Shown in pieces: positions 48,490-60,078 of a DNA stretch of 63,754 nucleotides (the stretch's first letter is position 1; every line of letters begins with the position of its first letter). Source of the DNA: Didymodactylos carnosus (Eukaryota > Rotifera > Eurotatoria > Philodinida > Philodinidae); assembly GCA_905250885.1 (NCBI GenBank), contig CAJNOQ010000200.1:1-63754 (forward strand), in the 5' to 3' direction. The translations under genes were made by a program, and so were the position numbers. The notes beneath the pieces are model-generated. The model saw only the letters and a list, made by a program, of their open reading frames with translations, searched no databases and had not been told where the DNA came from.

Positions 48490-49762
48490 GTGTAGTTAAA
48501 AAATGCTAACTATACACGCACATCACATTGTATCTAATAACAGTCTTTCTCGCTACTCGGATCATTAAGAAAAAAGAATTCTATTTAGAAGAAATTAAGT
48601 TTCCTTAAAACAAAAAAACAAAAAAAACATTTTTTCCTATCATCGCATCTAGAGAAAGAGAGAGAGAGAAAAAAAACCATAATAGATTAGATTAGAATAT
48701 CCAATTACAAGCTCTTATGGGAGGATGAAGACGAAAAAAACAACTTTTTTTTTGCGTAGGAAAAATTTTAAAAACTCCATTATCAATTAGGTAAAACTCT
48801 CACTCATAGTGGTTAATCTTCTCTAATTTAACAAGATTAACTATTAAACTATAACGGATGAAAAACTTACAATTCTCTGCACTCAGTGATGATACATCCG
48901 ACTCTTTGTCGTCTAACGTAACAATTTAGCAAGAACAACATTATCAATATCAATAGTTATTGTGTGTTTATCTTGTCGTGGTAGGAATATAAATAAGGTG
49001 AAGAGAAAATAATACCATCATTTATTCAAACAAGATATACAAATGATAAATCAGTTGTTAATATAGCAGAGAAAAATGACAAAGACGTGTTGATGTTTTT
49101 TTAATCGTATATGAAATATTTTTTGATGAATAAATCCACTTTCAATACCATTTTTCGTACTACGATTAACATGATCTCTTGTTCTATCATCCAAGACAAA
49201 TCTTCCATTTTTTTTTTTTATTTTATTTTATTTTATCTTTTCAAAGCAATAAACCTCTCTAGTACTTGTTATTCTCTCTTCAGATCTTTATCTTTCTTTT
49301 CATTTCATTTATTCATGATAAAATCAAACAATTTATTTATTCTAATTGGTCATACCCACACATATGACATAACAATGTGGGATGATGATTTATAAATAAG
49401 CGTCAATTAAATACGAGAAAAGAAAGAACAAACACATCATATATTAATTTGATAAAATTAAAATATTTGCTTTTACTTGCTAAATTTTTTTTTTTTTTTT
49501 TGTTAAATAGAACTTTATTTTACTCATTGATGCCATAGAAGACGAGATATAAAAGAAATAGCACGTACTTTAGAACTCCATCGCGTTTGTTGATTAATAT
49601 CACACATTTTTTTCTTCTTGTGCTTTTTCTCAACTTTGATCTTTTATGTCTCTTTCTCGTTATTCAAAAATATATTTTCTATACTTATTTTGAGAAACAT
49701 TGAACGACGACAACGGATTAGAGAATAGAAAAAAAATATTTTCTTTCACGGAACGTAACATC

Positions 49763-49794
<32 letters not shown>

Positions 49795-51034
49795 GAAAAG
49801 AAAAAGAGAATGTAGGTGTCATATACTTCCTACGCAAAGATGAAGTTCTTTTCGAAATATATAAAGATATAAAAAGGTTTTCTATGTATTATCTTTATCG
49901 TCTATGAAAAATTGAGAATAAAACATAAGCGGAAAAACAGACGTTTTCTTTTTTTTTTAGTTTTTTTTATTTCTCTTGAATGATAACATTTTTTCTTTTT
50001 TATAATGGAACATAATCACTTGTGTTCAAATTAAATCCATTGTTCATTAATCAAAATAAGACGAAAGAACGTTAAATTGCTCTTCGATTACTACAGAAAA
50101 AAATTGCACTGTTAATAAAAACAAAAAAGAAAAAAAAAAGAAATTTTTCATGTATATATTGCCGTTGATACAAAGACAACAGTCAAGAGCATTAACTAGT
50201 TACTGGAAAAAGATGTCCAAGAAGTAGACAAGTATTAATTGAATATTCTGAACGGACAAAACACGTATTATAATAATTTATTTTTTTCCACTCAGGAAAT
50301 TTATTCTCTGATCCAAATAGGAAACAACCGAGAACAAAAAGTAAAACGTCATCTAACATACTCCATAAAATTATCTGAACAACTGTGATTTTATAGATAC
50401 AAATCTCGATAAGATTTTTGCATTGTTATTTACAATAAATTTCATAGACAAATATGTTAAAATATTATAATGTTCATAATCACTCATGATTTATCTATAT
50501 AATAATAAAACAATCAATATTCTCGAATTCGAAATATAATAAAAAGCTTGTCGATAAAGTTGTCTTAGCGAACAGAAAATGTAAAAAACAGCAATTTGGT
50601 CCCAAAACTCCCTTTAAACCTTAAAACGTCATTTTTCCTTCTGACGAATGAAAATCCTAAAAGTTTTCACAAAAGTTAAATAGGGGATCAAAATAATTTC
50701 TAACCGAAAAAACAATTTTGTAAAAAAAATCTAAGATTAACATGTCTTTTCAAAAGAAGAACATTTAAAAAGTAGTATTTATTTTCATTCGAAAAGCGCG
50801 AAGAATAAACCTTCAAAGGTAGCTATCGAAATACTTTTCTTAAACAATTCATATTAATGATTGAATCTGACTTTTTCTATATTATAGAAATATATGATTA
50901 AAACTAGTTACAGAATTTTTCAGATAAAATTAAAGAGCATCAGATTATTGTTGAACAAGCAAACAGAAACATCTATGCAAAAATGTGTGACAGATAATTT
51001 AATCTTGACCTTATTTTGTTTACTTCGGATCCTT
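48490..51034. other. AT-rich region, no gene recognised
   Basis: It contains a long A/T microsatellite (TAA)n at 49763-49789 and several poly-T tracts. The open frame at 49111-49395 is low-complexity and without recognisable domains. Confidence 0.6.
49763..49789. repeat. (TAA)n microsatellite
   Basis: About nine AAT/TAA units. Confidence 0.9.
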
Positions 51035-51866
51035 ATATAACCGTATAAATTCTGTTTCTAATTTGTCTTCTTCTAATCTCATGTCTTTTAACGTGTCCAA
51101 ATGCTCTTTGTTTTCTTTTTCGTTTGATCTTTGACACACTTCCTGTTTGTTATTGTTGCCTTGTACGATAATTCTTTTTCATTCTCTGTTCTTGACTCTG
51201 TAAACAAACTTGCTTCTCGTGGTGTCTCAACTGTCTCCTTCAAATCTTTCTCTTCGTCTTGTACAATTTTTCAAAATTTATCATCGTCTTACCCTTCTTT
51301 CTATCTTTTTCGCTGTTCATCGTTTTCATTACTCCTCTTTATGCTGTCGTCATTTTAAATATGTTTGAATTTCATCCCCCATACAGGGGGGCTAAAAATT
51401 TTGCTTCGCAGAAAGTGGCTGGCGAAAAAAAGTTTTCGAAATTTTTGGCAGAAAGTTGCTGGTAGAAAAACGTCAAAAATTTTGCCAGAAAGCCCAAAAA
51501 ATCTACAGGGGGGACGGGTCCCCCTGATCGGGAACCCTACCCCCATCAATAGTTTTACTTCATAAACACTTTTTTCTTTCGTTTTCTATTCAACTATTAC
51601 TGACTGGAATAAACTTTCAGAGTCCATTATTTCTTTTTCTTTAACGTCTTTCAAAAAAACTCTATTTCAGTTTCTCTTCCAGTAAAATTCAGCCTTGCTG
51701 TTAGTCAAAAAGCCCGTGTTAATTACTTTTTCTCTGTTTTTTAATTATTTATTTCTGGTTCATGCTTTTTTATTTTGTTCATTACCTATCGTCACTCATT
51801 TGTCGCTTAGCTTGAGTCATTGTTATTAAAAGTTGTGGACCTTTAATGACTCTCTCTTGATAAAAA
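51035..51866 (+). mobile_element. LINE (non-LTR retrotransposon) copy A, truncated and decayed 3' part
   Basis: It aligns by eye with the 3' half of copy B: near 51045-51105 with B 52540-52600 (TCTCATGTCTTT, CTTCTTC), near 51190-51220 with the TCTGTAAACAAACT segment of B, and near 51585-51630 with ATTCAACTATTACTGACTGG. It ends with the 3' tail GAGTCATTGTTATTA...GTGGACCTTTAATGACTCTC at 51810-51860. It is internally deleted and interrupted by the insert at 51383-51539. Copy B starts at once after it. Confidence 0.7.
51383..51539. mobile_element. 157-bp GC-richer insert in LINE copy A with possible 7-bp target duplication
   Basis: CCCCCAT occurs on both sides (51376-51382 and 51540-51546), and the LINE sequence of copy B lacks this segment. 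The insert starts ACAGGGGGGCTAAAAATTTT and ends GATCGGGAACCCTA. It contains three related units around GCAGAAAGTGGCTGG, GCAGAAAGTTGCTGG and GCCAGAAAGCCC. It has no coding potential and is of unknown type; hAT-like or another short element is possible. Confidence 0.5.
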
Positions 51867-51868
51867 GT

Positions 51869-53546
51869 CTACGGTTGGTATTGATGGAATCCCTTCTTCC
51901 TTCCTCTCTTCTCGTGCTGACATTCTCTCACCTCACCTCCATTTTATTTTTCATCTGTGTCTTTCTACTAGCAATTTTTCAACTTTATGGAAAACTGCAT
52001 TCATTATACCTATTCATAAGAAAGGCGCTCTTGCCGATATTTCTAACTATCGCCCTATTTCGCTTCTTCCTGTTGTTTCTAAAGTGTTTGAACGTCTAAT
52101 TTATAATTTTATTTTTTCGCATCTCTCTAAACACTTTTTTTGTAAATAAACAGTTCGATTTTTGCCCTAAACATTCTACTCTGGATGCTTTGTTGTTTTT
52201 ATCTTCAACCGTTTTTAACTTTTGGAATGCAGGTGTGAAATGTGTTGGTGTGTCTTTTGATTTTTCTAAAGCATTTGACTCTGTTCCTCATTCTCTCTTG
52301 TTAGAAAAATTATCCCGTTGTGGTGTACGTGATTCCTTGTTGTCTCTTCTCCTTCTTCTGTTCCTTCTGGTGTTCCTCAAGGCAGTGTGCTTGGGCCCCT
52401 TTTATTTCTGATTTTTATTAATGATCTACCTCTGTCACTTCCACCTAATTGTGAAATCTATCTCTTTGCTGATGATGTTTTTTTGATCGTTCCTCTTTCC
52501 CCTACTGATTCTTCTAATTTTTCTCATGTTCAAAACTGTATAAACTCTGTTTCTCACTGGTCTTCTTCCAATCTCATGTCTTTGAACGCTTTTAAATGTT
52601 CTTGGCTTCCTTTCTCTTTCAACATATTTTCGTACGTTTATAATCAGTTGTATCTCAATGGTGTTCTTCTTTCTGTTGTTTCTTCTGTGCGTTGTCTTGG
52701 TGTTCTTGTTTCGCACGATCTTAGGTGGAACGATCATGCCAAGGACATTGCCCTTGCTTGTCGGCGCAAGCTCGGAGCATTGAATCGTGTCTTTGGATTG
52801 GCTCCAACTGAAATTCGGCGTCGAATCTATCTTTCTTCTATTCTTCCTAAAGTCGACTATTGCTGTAACTTGTACGACAGTTCGTTTTCTCTTACTGTTC
52901 TTGATTCTGTAAACAAACTCGCTTCTCGTATTATTTTGCTCGCAATTTTGATTACCGTTCTTCTAGTTCTCTACTTGTGTCTCATCTTTCCCTTCCAAAT
53001 CTCTCTCTTCGTTGTAAATACTTTAGACTTTTACAGTTTTTCAAAATTTATCATCGTTTAAGTCCCGTTTCTCTCTTTTACCCTATTCATCGTTCTCACT
53101 ACTCATCTTTACGTCTTCATCACTCTAAATACGTTCGTCTTCCACCTTCTGTTGATGGTTTTTCTCCACAAACGGTGCATTCTTCATTTTTTTATTCAAC
53201 TATTACTGACTGGAATAATCTTCCAGAGTCAGTTATTTGTCTTTCTTCTTTTATGTCTTTCAAAACAGCTTTACTTCAGTATATCTTCCAGTGAAACGCT
53301 TGTCAGTTAAGCATTCATGCTTGTTCTTTTTTTGTTTTTTTTTAAAAATTTTTTGTTTTCCTTTACCACTTCTGGTTCTAATCTTAGCTGTCTTCTTTAT
53401 TTTGTTATTTCTTTTATTACTATTTTGGTGTTGTTTGACTTGAGTCATTATTATTACAGGTCGGTGACCTTTGATGACTCTCACTTTTTGTGAATAAACA
53501 ATCTTAGTCACTCTTAGTCTCTCCTTTTCGTGAATAAACCAATCTT
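51869..53546 (+). mobile_element. LINE (non-LTR retrotransposon) copy B, 5'-truncated, reverse transcriptase pseudogene
   Basis: It encodes, in shifting frames, a LINE reverse transcriptase of the Jockey/CR1 type: STVGIDGIPSS (about 51875), HKKGALADISNYRPISLLP (about 52015-52080), VGVSFDFSKAFDSVPHSLLL (about 52235-52300), GVPQGSVLGPLLFLIFINDL (about 52370-52430), the catalytic YLFADDV (about 52460), and the C-terminal LGVLVSHDLRWNDHA and LPKVDYCCNLYDSS. Frameshifts lie near 52140 and 52355 and further breaks after 52930; there is no endonuclease. The 3' tail holds two copies of a roughly 40-base unit around GTGAATAAAC...ATCTTAGTC, as in LINEs with short terminal repeats. The best intact stretch is 52387-53061. 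It is inactive. Confidence 0.85.
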
Positions 53547-55218
53547 AGTCCTAGTCCCATGTAATGCAAAATCAGCACACCAATGGTCTATGTATAAGTG
53601 CATTCAGGGGTGTTAGCAGCGTTTTGGTTGCTGACAGCAGTGTTTCTAACGAGAATTTAACACAAAGTAGTCTTTCACGTTTCCCCTGCTAAAAACACAG
53701 TGGAAATCGAATTTTCAAAGTGCAAGACCACTTTGCTCGTGCCTGCACAATAAATCATTAGAAATATTGGCTGCTAGTCCTAGTTTAAATCCTTGCTGCA
53801 CATCCCGGAACTGTCAATAGACTAGCCCTTAAAATAAGACTTTTATGAAAGATTTCGGTGAAACTAGCTATAACAGCTGATATTAATCTTCAACATCAAA
53901 TTCAACTGAGTAATTTTTTTTTCTGTTCTATTTCTCCACCATTATGAATATCGTTTTCTTGACAGATAAAATTGACAATTCTCAGATAATTCGATAGGGA
54001 TCAATTAACCGCTAGTTTTGACAGCAAAGGTTGTCAAAACATTCTACAGTACAGTTCAGTCTGCCGGCCATAGGTAGTTACCATTTCTCAATAAATCTGT
54101 CCTCATTTCAGAATGGAATGGGATCTACTTAGACGTTTATGCATAAAGATAGTCAGAAAAATCAAAGAGACCACCAGCATTACTTATTAGTCAAAAGAAG
54201 AGCAATTATATTGGTCCATATTTTAATATTGCCGTACTGACCATTTGAATTGCCGCTTTCTGCCATCATTGTGGTCGTATTCACAGCAACATACACTAAG
54301 TGAAGACAGTAGATTAGCGAATTGCAAGGTGCATAAAGGTCTAAGTTTAGAAGCCGTGTATTTGAAGACCTCGTATTTTAATTATTTATTAAGGTTTAAA
54401 CGACAAAACTTTTCCAACTAACGGGATCTTTTAAATTTAAAATTTTTCTCTCCTTGTACGGCAAATTTATATCTCGCGATCTAAGCGTTTTTCAGATCAA
54501 TGGCCGATAGACTGGTTTACTTATTAATCAATTTTGTTTTCGTTTATCTTCGCATCTGATCCGATTTGATTCGTTTTTCATGTATCCAATGAAATGTTTG
54601 TATAGTATTCACCAAAAAGATGTTGCTTGAGTTCTACAAAGAATGTTGATCGATTTTTTCAGATTATAAAAGTTTTTAAGAGCTCTTTGTTGATAATGTT
54701 TCCGTCTTTAATTTTAGAGTTCTACTGCATAAATAGGCTAACATAGATGTTGATCAATTAGTCGTGCATTATTTGTACAGTACGAGGAGTTTGGAATTCG
54801 ATGACCTCATGTCATTGGAGTTGCCAGATGCTCAGATCAGAAATACGAAAAAAAATTTCAAAATGCGGAAAATTGCGTAAATTGTTGTCAGAATGCGGAA
54901 AAAAAACGATTCAATTAGACCGATTCCGGTGTAACTGCCATGTGGATGCTCGGTGACAAAACCGACTGATAGTTTCCGGCTTGAAAGCAAAAAATGTGGT
55001 TCGAATTGAATAATTTGATCAATCAGTTTCTTCGACGATGCGGTCTATATATGCTTGGCCTAATCCTTTTTCAACTTTTTTCTTACGAGGTAGTTTACTA
55101 CTAGAAACAAGCATCTAAAGTTGAGATTTCATTATTTAGTCGGCCATATTTGACCTCTACACATTTTTTCTTCTGGTACCTACACGTAGCAAGGTATAAC
55201 TAGTTTTCAACAACTGCT

Positions 55219-55260
55219 GAAGTTACCTGCTATTGGGAGCTGTTATTAGCAGGTAACTTC
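55219..55260. repeat. Hairpin with perfect 13-bp stem
   Basis: GAAGTTACCTGCT (55219-55231) pairs with AGCAGGTAACTTC (55248-55260), with a 16-base loop. It is possibly the core of a decayed inverted-repeat element. Confidence 0.8.
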
Positions 55261-55488
55261 TTACAACGGAAAAAACCACGGACTTTCCTTTTTTCAAATT
55301 TACAGTGCTGTGATCCATAAAAAGATGATTCCAGTTGACATGTAAATCGGGGGAGTAAATACTGTGAGGGCTGACAAAATTCAGTTGCATGAAAAAGTGT
55401 AATCAGTCTCAAATGTGTAGGACTCAAATTCATTGGATAAAAAGCGCAGATGTGGTGAGAAAATATTAAAAGTCCTATTTAAGACAGT

Positions 55489-56036
55489 CAGATCTTTCGG
55501 ACAAACACGAGAAATCGATAATGGCGCTATTGAGTATCTTAAAAAAGTGACATGCTAGCCGACTCTCTCCCCAAATTCTACGGAGAGTCCCCGAAAAATG
55601 GCTTATCCTCGAGGATGCCCCCCTCGAGTCACTTCAAACTCTCTGGAGAGTCCCTGAAATGTATACAAAATATGTAATCCCTATGGACTTCCTGGAAGTC
55701 CCTGACATGTGTAATCCCCGAGGAGTCCCTGCCAATTCCCCATTCACCGTTTATTTTGCAGATAGGCAATATATAAATATAATATAGTTCTATGATAAAA
55801 TTTTACGAATTTTCTTAATGTGTCAACCTTCGTGCTACAATGGTACCGATGATAGTACCTGGTACTGAATTACTAATTAGTTATATGAAACTAAAAAAGA
55901 TGGACCAATAGATCTACAGGAAGACCCAGGGAGTTTTAGGCGAGTCACGCGAAACGTTCGTGGGAGTGTCGATTAGGTCATCTGGTGGCGTCATCAGGGA
56001 CTTTTCTCATTAAGGACTAATTGTCCGAAAGATCTG
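55489..56036. mobile_element. 548-bp element with 16-bp perfect TIRs and internal AGTCCCTGA repeats
   Basis: The left terminus CAGATCTTTCGGACAA (55489-55504) is the exact reverse complement of 56021-56036. Between 55560 and 55745 the motif GAGAGTCCC / GAAGTCCCTGA / GGAGTCCCTG recurs several times in a C-rich block that is unusual for this window. No target duplication is obvious and there is no transposase frame. It is probably a non-autonomous DNA transposon. Confidence 0.6.
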
Positions 56037-56383
56037 ATCACTTCAAACAGAATATTTCTTTATTTCGACTTAGAATTGAAATTTCCATGCAACGACTTTC
56101 AGTTCCACACATCAAAAAAGAGATGGACGTATTTACCTTCGATTGTACCAGTCATCGATTGTCAGGCCACACACTAAAACGGATCTTACATCTTTGTCGT
56201 ATCGATTCTCGTCTTTTGAATTTTTCAACTTATCCAAATACTTTTAAATCTATTATAATAGAAATTATTGTAAGAAGATTAAAAAAATTGCTTCAGTTTT
56301 ATTTTTATATAAAACGAAATGCGTCGCAACCATCTTATTTTCTACTGTACCACGATCAATATCCAACAATTAACGATCAATAA
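56021..56383 (+). other. Unrecognised 120-codon open frame beginning in a TIR
   Basis: It starts with MSERSDHFKQ inside the right terminal repeat of the 548-bp element and ends TPTINDQ-like at 56383 (YHDQYPTINDQ). The middle (CTSHRLSGHTLKRILHLCR) has a balanced composition, unlike AT-rich noise, but no family was recognised and no splice sites support it. It could be a gene fragment or chance. Confidence 0.2.
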
Positions 56384-57183
56384 ATAACGTTTTTTTCTAC
56401 AAAAAACATTTGACTATACAACTCTTATGTATTAAGTTTTGCGTTCAAGATGTCTCTGACTAAGACACTTGTTCCTCCATCACTCTCTGCGTCTTCTAAA
56501 ACAATTAAAAACGCGTCTAACAACAGTTGATAAATTGCCATCTTATCGAGTACAAATAAGGAAAATCTTTTTCAGCAAGGTCAGAGAATTAGTAGCGAGG
56601 GTGTCCGTAATCGGATGACTTATAACTATTGAAACGATGATTTAGTGAATGCCAACTTGTTACCACGTCAAAAAGTGCCCTTCAACCTTAGATTTAAAAA
56701 TATTTGAATAGCTTGAGAAGTTTAAAGTCGAAAACCGACACGAAAAAGCTGTAACCGCCGTTTAATTCCCTGGTTTTCAACTGAAATCATCTTTTTAAGA
56801 ATCATAGATCATCAAATTTCGAACTCGTTGAGTAAACATTCGTCTAAAAAAACACGCTTCAAGAAGACGCTAGAAAAAACTATTTTCAAAAATAGTTTCA
56901 GTGCATCACTTCTTTTCAGGGCTGAAAGATAAGTTATTATTGTACTAACTTTAAACAAATCGCCTTTTACACAGGCATGACCGTTTAGACGGCATGCAAA
57001 GATTTAAGTTCTTACTTAAAATAATTTATTGGATTTTTGTTTGAGAAAAAAAGGATTATTTTAAATGAAACTTATGTCAAACAGAAGAATTACAACCAAG
57101 CCTGGAATGAGAGTCCATCAAAAATATAAATTATCTAAACATCAAAGTTTTAGTCATAACTTGAATACTTCTGCTTCTTCTAT

Positions 57184-60078
57184 TTACACATCTATTTGCC
57201 AACCCCTTTGATCTTCATCAGCTGTTTCGTAGATTTGTTCTGTAAAGTAAAATAGAAAGAATAAGGAAGAATAGTTTGTGTAAAATAAACAGAGAAATAA
57301 TTACCTATATCATCCTCGTAACAAAATGGCATTGTCGCAATCGGTAGAGGTTTTGAAGCAGTGTTTCTCAAATTTTTAGTTAATGATACATAGCATTCCA
57401 CAATATCGACAGCTGGACCAAGTGTTGTTCGCGTAACGCCTGATTTCTCGTCGTAAACCGTTAGTGGAATCTGAAACATACAACAGAAGGTTTTTTTTTG
57501 AAGTTCGCGACATTTTCAGATACTTTGACATACATAGAACTTACTTTTTCGTGTGGTGCACTATGAATCCACATACTGGGTTTACTTTTCAGCCACGTTT
57601 GAACTTTACGCATACGTTTTATTGTAGCTCGTTCTTGTAAACAAAAAGTTGATAAATTCATGTTTTTTGCCTCCGTGTTTTATTACTGTATTTACTTCGA
57701 TCTGATTTTGTAGCATGTTTGCAATAGAGATAAAGCAAAAAGAACAGTACACTTAATAGCATAACAATTGCGCCATAAATTCCAGTCTGAATAAAAATAT
57801 AACTATCTAAATACAAATCAAAGAAATGTTTATTCTAATTTCTACAAGCACAGATTATTCTAAAACCTCGTTTTTGAAGTCGAACACGTTTGAACGATGT
57901 TCCATATTGATTGGTTACATAACATTCATATTGTCCAAGATCTTGTTTATTTATATGTCGTATCATTAAACTTGTTTCATAGCGATTGTCTGATGTATCG
58001 CGCAATGATACTGTGTCATATTTCATATTTGATGATAGAGTGACATTGTTAAACATCCAATAAGCATCCTGTAAACTATAATTAAATATTATCGCAGTCA
58101 AAATAACAATAGTATATTATCACATACCGTTGGTTCTGTATCTTTTTCGACGTGACATTTTAAGACAGCCATTGATCTTAACGACGCTAGAACTGAAGGC
58201 ATATCAAATAATCTTGGTGGTCCTACAACGAGAAAATAATTAAAAAAGAAGACTAGAAATAACGCTCGTACTTCAACGTATACTACCGGGTGCAAGGACT
58301 TTGGTTGTTGCAAATATTTTTGTGAATTGACCAAGCGATGCTACACAAGCGTATAAACCAAAATCATGCTCTGTCACATCCGGTATTTGATATGATTTAC
58401 CACCGCCAACAATAGTACCATCTTTAAACCATAGAATGCCAGCATGTGGATTAGCGTCAACATCACATGTCAATGATAGAGCATCACCAATATTGATGAG
58501 TGTATATGGTTGTGGTACACTACGAAATTTAGGAGAATCTGTAACAGAGAAGTAGAAAAATGATGGTTTGTTGCCTTCATCTATTACTTACAATAAACTG
58601 TCAATGCTATTGTAGCTTGAGATACGCCGGCACTGTTCAACGCAATACAAGTCAAATTTTTATCATGCATTTCGCGTGTAGCAATCAGTTTTAGTGGATA
58701 TTTTCCGTCTTCTGTTGGCGACATTCGGTCTAATATTGAATCACCTACTTTCCATCTAATTCAACATGTATCTGTTTATAAATAGAACAAAAATGTTCAA
58801 AAAAGAAATATGATTACATACACTAGTTGAGTGATTGCTGGACGAGACTCGGCCATACATTCAAACCAATAGATTTCATTCTCTTTTAACTTTGATGGTG
58901 ATAATATCAATTTAACAACCGGTTGATCTAGTAAAACATAAAATGTTGAATCTGTTATTTTGAGATCGTGTAACGTTGATGATCAATTATAACTCATTTA
59001 ACATTATCTCAATCGTGTTACAAAATATTAAAAGAAGTATAAACGCCAGTTGTACAAAAAAAAGTCTTCTAGTACCATTTGCTACAGGAATCAATCATAT
59101 TTTCTAAGAGATTAACTCCACCGTTATAATAATGTTAAGTTAAAGAATGGAAAAACGTGACATCGATGGGATATAGCTGAAAACTTACAATCGACAGCAA
59201 TCGTTGATGATGCAGTTATAGGTATGTTCAATGCGGGATGTGTAACTTCGCATGTAATTTCTTTACCATGTTGATTAATATTGGCTTTAATTGTAATTGT
59301 TGATATAGTTTTTAATAATTTTGAATTTGTTTGCATTGCTTCTTCACTTTTCGTTATCGTTACATTCACGACGGGTGCACTGTCAAATTTCCATAAGAAA
59401 GTTGTTGATGGTCGAGAATTGTACGCGATACAGTTCATCTGAAACTCTTTATCGGATATAACTGCTGGTGAAACATAATTAAGGTCAACTTTATTTGGTG
59501 GTACCAACACAGTCAAATTCGCAAAATCCGATAAGGCTTCAAGCGCTTCTACCGTTCGTCCTATTTGACACTGATAAATGCCATCGTCATCCAAACTCAC
59601 ATTTAGAATTTTTAAACTATTTATTCCTGTATATAGATTATAAAAAGTAACCAATGTATTAAAAATGAGTTGAAGAAACAAGGTTTACCTGCTGATTTGT
59701 CTCCAACAATTTCATATCGAGGTAAAAAATAAAGTGGACGTTCGCGTCCCATTGTGCAATGTCCATCTTTACACCTGAAAATGTAGAAATTGATGAATTA
59801 ATCTTAAATTTTCTACTGAGTTATTATCTTACCATGCCACATTACCAAATTGATTAAAAACTGTACATTCCAATGTAACTGTTTCACCAAAAAGTATTTG
59901 AGCTGATTTTGGTTGAACGACAATTGTTTGGAGATATTGTCCGTTGCCTATGATAAAACAGATTTATGAAATTTTTAAGCATATAGATTAAACATTAAAT
60001 ACCTTGAAAAATAATTCTGCTTATCAAGAATAATTCATGAAAAGTTATAATTATCACTGATGAGATGAATTTATTCAT
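57184..60078 (-). CDS. Kirre/Neph/SYG-1-like immunoglobulin-superfamily adhesion receptor
   Basis: Kirre, SYG-1 and Neph proteins are surface Ig receptors that bind nephrin-type partners in myoblast fusion, synapse choice and filtration slits. Thirteen coding exons, about 650 residues: 60003-60078, 59833-59947, 59689-59774, 59189-59626, 58821-58927, 58592-58755, 58284-58538, 58128-58222, 57867-58068, 57696-57806, 57545-57633, 57305-57470, 57184-57239. Exon 1 encodes a signal peptide (MNKFISSVIIITFHELFLIS). Five Ig domains follow: TLECTVFNQFGNVAWCKDG, LPRYEIVGDKSAG, LKILNVSLDDDGIYQCQIG and VLVPPNKV mirror Ig1 of Kirrel (LPCVLLNYSGIVQWTKDG, PRYRVVG, VLIPPE); others show GILWFKDG and QDLGQYECYVTN. 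Membrane segment GIYGAIVMLLSVLFFLLYLY, then a short tail of about 120 residues (Kirrel has more than 200) ending RGWQIDV, a possible PDZ ligand like Kirrel THV. ATG at 60076-60078; TAA at 57184. Kirre is favoured over nephrin by the domain count. Confidence 0.85.

Larger units (their letters stand above)
53547..57183. other. Region between the LINE copies and the Kirre-like gene
   Basis: No supported gene. It contains a 13-bp stem hairpin at 55219-55260, a 548-bp TIR element at 55489-56036 and an unrecognised open frame at 56021-56383. Base composition is slightly less AT-rich than in the gene regions, consistent with old transposon debris. The 3' UTR of the Kirre-like gene lies at its right end. 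Confidence 0.5.

Noticed and set aside
51355..51565. Open frames over the GC-rich insert on both strands
   Set aside because: All frames are open only because the short insert lacks stops; no known protein, and a LINE interrupted by the insert explains the locus.
52435..52737. Minus-strand open frame opposite the LINE reverse transcriptase
   Set aside because: Antisense shadow of the RT coding sequence, Lys/Arg/Asn-rich with no motif.
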